From positions 62,001 to 126,000 of the forward strand of contig NZ_RKQK01000001.1 in NCBI RefSeq assembly GCF_003814915.1: DNA of 64,000 nucleotides, written 5' to 3'. A program made the translations under genes and the position numbers. The notes below the pieces were generated by a model. The model was not told the origin of the DNA. It was given only the letters and a program-made list of their open reading frames with translations, and did no database searches. Positions within the stretch are counted from its first letter, which is position 1; each line of letters opens with the position of its first letter. The stretch comes from Pacificibacter maritimus. GTDB lineage: Bacteria > Pseudomonadota > Alphaproteobacteria > Rhodobacterales > Rhodobacteraceae. Positions 61,790 to 64,000 of this stretch are shown in pieces.

Positions 61790-62269
61790 ATGATCACATT
61801 GATCGTCGCACGTGATCGCAATGGCGCGATTGGCAAAGGCAATGAAATCCCTTGGTATGCCCCAGAAGATTTGGCGTTTTTTAAACGCGAAACCTTGGGG
61901 GGCGCTTGTATTATGGGGCGCAACACATGGGATAGCCTTCCGTTTAAGCCTCTGAAAAATAGATTAAACTTGGTGGTCTCATCACAGGGTGTTGATCATG
62001 ACCATGTGTTCACCACGCTGCCCGAAGCCATCGCATATGCGACGCAACACAATTATCGCCGTATCTATGGCATGGGCGGGTTTGGGATCTACAAAGCGAT
62101 GCTGCCCATGGCTGACCGGCTTTTGATTACCGAAGTCGACCTTGAGATCGCAGAAGCTGACACGCATTTTCCCGAATTCGATCCCGATGATTGGACAGAA
62201 CTTGGTCGTCAGCCTGTGCGTGCGTCTGATCCAAAGTGTGACCTAGTCGAATTTATGCGCAAAGCGTGA
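61790..62269 (+). CDS. folA: Dihydrofolate reductase
   Basis: A 159-residue enzyme that reduces dihydrofolate with NADPH. Seen: IVARDRNGAIGKGNEIPW, the substrate acid D/E in YAPEDLAFFKRETLGG, the NADPH loop CIMGRNTWDSLP and GMGGFGIYKAMLP. It forms an operon with thyA. The C-terminus FMRKA ends at the usual length. Confidence 0.96.
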   Translation: MITLIVARDRNGAIGKGNEIPWYAPEDLAFFKRETLGGACIMGRNTWDSLPFKPLKNRLNLVVSSQGVDHDHVFTTLPEAIAYATQHNYRRIYGMGGFGIYKAMLPMADRLLITEVDLEIAEADTHFPEFDPDDWTELGRQPVRASDPKCDLVEFMRKA

Positions 62270-62357
62270 TTTGATCTTGAGCTAAGACAAAGCAATCAGA
62301 TCGGGCACATTGTTGCAGCTATCGAACCAATACGGCCAGTTTTGTGGTAAACTAAAA

Positions 62358-62386
62358 TTGACCCACCACACCTTGTGGAGTAACTT
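62358..62386 (+). promoter_or_regulatory. Possible sigma-70 promoter of the small secreted protein gene
   Basis: TTGACC (62358-62363) and TAACTT (62381-62386) are separated by 17 nt. The spacer contains CCACA and TGTGG facing each other, so a repressor could bind between the boxes. The start codon is 43 nt downstream. Confidence 0.4.
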
Positions 62387-62428
62387 TTGTGCATATGAGC
62401 AAAGCTCGGTTATGTTTGGAGTAGGAAA

Positions 62429-62734
62429 ATGGTCGTGAAATCTTTTTTAGCTGCAGTGGCAATGGTCGGACTGTCTGGGGCTGCATTTGCAGACAGCACA
62501 CAAGCCTACAGTCCAAGCGTTACATTGTTCGCTTACGAAAAAGGCGTTGAAAACTTTTGTCCCGCAGGCACGCAACCGATCCGCTACATGGGCGTCGTTT
62601 GCTGCGGTGTGCCCAATGCGACAGGTTATTCGGACGCGCCTGTGATCCATCGCAAGGTTGCACAGCGTATGGCCCCCACATATTCCGCGCGTATTCCTTT
62701 GGGGAAAAGCCCGAATTCTTACGACGGCATGTGA
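62429..62734 (+). CDS. Small exported protein of unknown function
   Basis: A 101-residue protein with a clear signal peptide ending AAFA before D23. The mature part is about 79 residues with cysteines in ENFC and VVCC and a basic, proline-containing C-terminus (RIPLGKSPNSYDGM). No domain is recognised. The ATG has TAGGAAA upstream. It is separated from folA by 159 nt with a possible promoter, so it is probably its own unit. Confidence 0.65.
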   Translation: MVVKSFLAAVAMVGLSGAAFADSTQAYSPSVTLFAYEKGVENFCPAGTQPIRYMGVVCCGVPNATGYSDAPVIHRKVAQRMAPTYSARIPLGKSPNSYDGM

Positions 62735-62779
62735 TCCAAGACTTGATCTGATGCGTAGCCTTACCGAACAGGAGACGAT

Positions 62780-63178
62780 ATGCAGATCATAATACTATAC
62801 ATTTCGACCGTCGTGGTTTTCTTGGGCGTGGACGCTGTTTTTTTGAAAAACGTCCTGCGGCCAGTTTTCGAGACGCATCTCAACGATTGGTTGTTGGATG
62901 ATTTTCGGATCGGTCCAGCTGCCGTGTTTTATCTGGCCTACATTGGGGGCGTTTTGTTCTTTGTATCATGGCCGGCGATGGATGCAGGCAGCTTAACCAG
63001 CGTGTTTTGGAAAGCGGCTTTGTTAGGGATGATGGCCTACGGCACATATGAATTCACAAATTACGCAACTTTGACCCGCTGGGATCCTACGATGGTGGCG
63101 ATAGATGTGGTTTGGGGAGGTGTTTTGACAGGGCTTTCGGCGTCAGTCGGCCTATGGATTACACGTGCTGTAACTTAA
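62780..63178 (+). CDS. DUF2177-family membrane protein
   Basis: A 132-residue inner-membrane protein with four helices. Seen: LYISTVVVFLGVDAVFLKNV, RIGPAAVFYLAYIGGVLFFV, AYGTYEFTNYATL and IDVVWGGVLTGLSASVG, matching DUF2177, a family of unknown function with the conserved YGTYExTNYATL segment. It has AACAGGAG upstream of its ATG and follows the small exported protein gene by 45 nt. Confidence 0.88.
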   Translation: MQIIILYISTVVVFLGVDAVFLKNVLRPVFETHLNDWLLDDFRIGPAAVFYLAYIGGVLFFVSWPAMDAGSLTSVFWKAALLGMMAYGTYEFTNYATLTRWDPTMVAIDVVWGGVLTGLSASVGLWITRAVT

Positions 63179-63185
63179 GTCGTGG

Positions 63186-63222
63186 TCAAGGGTGAGTGAG
63201 TGCTCACCCTTGATCCGTTTTA
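63186..63222. terminator. Bidirectional terminator between the DUF2177 gene and the SGNH hydrolase gene
   Basis: TCAAGGGTGAG (63186-63196) and CTCACCCTTGA (63203-63213) pair perfectly over 11 bp with a 6-nt loop, followed by TCCGTTTT. Confidence 0.85.
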
Positions 63223-63858
63223 GTCTTCTTGTACTTCAGATGTGATAAAGTCAGCCACTGCGACGCCTAAGCGGGCGTGTGCCTCTTCATTCAAATGAAT
63301 GCCATCTACGGTCGATGTTTTGACAACGCTTCCAGCATCGAAAAAAGCTATGTCCCGCGCCTCGCACAGGGCTTTCAGGCCAGCTGTGACTTGTGCTGTT
63401 TTAGATGCGGCCCCCGCAAACTCATCTGCCAAAGGGCTGATTTCGGCGCAAAGTGGTGGCGCAATAATGATCGGTTCAAAACCACCATGGCGCGCTTGCA
63501 TTTCATCAGACAGGCAGACATCCAGAAAAAATGAAGCGCCCGCGACAACATCACTTGGGCTCGCCTCAAAATGTGCTTTCAGATCGTTGGTGCCCAACAT
63601 AATCACAACAGCATCAAGTGGCCCATGACTTTCAAGCGCCATAAATAGCCCTACGCGCCCATCCATATGTGGCCCCATCATCGGGCAAGGATACTGAAAA
63701 GTACGCCCTGGCAATCCTTCTTCTATCAAGGTCCAGCCTAGTTTTTCGGCCATGCCTATGGGCCAGCGCTGCGCCATACGGGGTTGGATGTGATCCAAGT
63801 CTGATATGGGCGGGGTGCCATAAGTATTGCTATCGCCAAAACATAGAATCGTCGGCAT
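63220..63858 (-). CDS. SGNH/GDSL-family hydrolase, arylesterase-like
   Basis: A 212-residue esterase. Seen: LCFGDSNTYGTP with the nucleophile serine (S10), GLPGRTFQYP with the block-II glycine, VIMLGTNDLK with the oxyanion asparagine, and DGIHLNEEAHARLG with the catalytic D/H pair. There is no signal peptide, so it is probably cytoplasmic. Its substrate is an ester or acyl compound not defined here. Confidence 0.92.
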   Translation of the reverse strand: MPTILCFGDSNTYGTPPISDLDHIQPRMAQRWPIGMAEKLGWTLIEEGLPGRTFQYPCPMMGPHMDGRVGLFMALESHGPLDAVVIMLGTNDLKAHFEASPSDVVAGASFFLDVCLSDEMQARHGGFEPIIIAPPLCAEISPLADEFAGAASKTAQVTAGLKALCEARDIAFFDAGSVVKTSTVDGIHLNEEAHARLGVAVADFITSEVQED

Positions 63859-63932
63859 GGGGGGATCCTTACATAGAAAATGGCCCCCTTCATGCGATGG
63901 GAGCCAAGTGAATTCAAGTCATAGCAGGCGTC

Positions 63933-64000
63933 TTAAAGCGCTTGCAAATCCGTCGCAGAAGATCGGCCATCGCGACCTTCGCTCAGTTCAAATGAAATCT
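63933..64000 (-). CDS. 3' end of a gene entering from the right, possibly a cold-shock-domain protein
   Basis: A minus-strand frame open from the window edge ends with TAA at 63933 and gives ISFELSEGRDGRSSATDLQA and one more residue. The pattern V/I-S-F-E-L ... G-R ... A-x-x-L resembles the end of cold-shock domains. Twenty-odd residues are too few to be sure. Confidence 0.4.
   Translation of the reverse strand, partial: ISFELSEGRDGRSSATDLQAL

Overview
The window looks like a chromosomal segment of a marine alphaproteobacterium of the Rhodobacteraceae (Roseobacter group). This rests on gene content and order rather than on any marker gene: pcm-tolC-PopZ/DUF2497 in a row, an LdtR-type MarR regulator, a Hint-domain protein of the kind common in roseobacters, a eukaryotic-type ornithine decarboxylase behind a speF-like leader, SdhE beside an aspartate aminotransferase, and small Rhodobacteraceae-type proteins of unknown function. 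No rRNA, CRISPR array, intact IS element or prophage was seen. Two tRNA genes are present: Cys(GCA) on the minus strand and Leu(UAA) on the plus strand.

1-12 kb is an accessory catabolic region with two linked minus-strand units. The first runs LysR, flavin monooxygenase, S33 alpha/beta hydrolase, DppB-like permease, DppC-like permease, an M24 creatinase/aminopeptidase-fold enzyme, and two DppD/DppF-type ATPases, and continues off the left edge into what is probably the binding protein. Genes overlap or abut, so it is one transcript, and a perfect LysR-type palindrome lies just upstream. The second unit encodes two carboxymuconolactone-decarboxylase/AhpD-fold proteins, RidA, and a Cds1-type cysteine desulfhydrase, with a divergent LysR gene. 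The desulfhydrase makes 2-aminoacrylate and RidA clears it.

12-24 kb holds a MipA-like outer-membrane protein, a Hint protein, a four-gene unit (DoxX, CatE-like dioxygenase, cytochrome b561, ferric-reductase-like membrane protein) with a divergent LysR, and a two-gene RND efflux pump. It contains several long gene-poor gaps and ends in degraded coding sequence at the 3' end of tRNA-Cys, so it may be an old insertion.

24-64 kb is mostly housekeeping: Pcm, TolC, PopZ-like protein, CobQ, EF-P, Tag, YgfZ, a family-2 glycosyltransferase, an MsbA-like exporter, a dual-specificity-type phosphatase, a HisC-like aminotransferase, ValS, an Lrp regulator divergent from ornithine decarboxylase, MetF divergent from a MetR-like regulator, an inositol monophosphatase, rhomboid protease, purine permease, MetG, a lipoprotein/lipocalin/epimerase cluster, MATE pump, AspC-type aminotransferase, SdhE, LdtR, glyoxalase I, ThyA-FolA and an SGNH hydrolase. 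Several strong intrinsic terminators separate the units.

The most promising unusual items are: the ornithine decarboxylase leader, with a possible 28-codon upstream ORF ending inside one of two mutually exclusive hairpins; the M24 enzyme that has lost metal ligands and sits inside a peptide-type transporter operon; the cysteine desulfhydrase-RidA-double CMD unit; the CatDE-like quinone/catechol unit with added heme membrane proteins; a 57-residue twin-arginine-type small protein; a serine hydrolase with a changed SxxK motif; and a 140-bp convergent overlap that gives an ABC exporter an overprinted tail. All functions are read from sequence motifs and memory of families; no searches were run.
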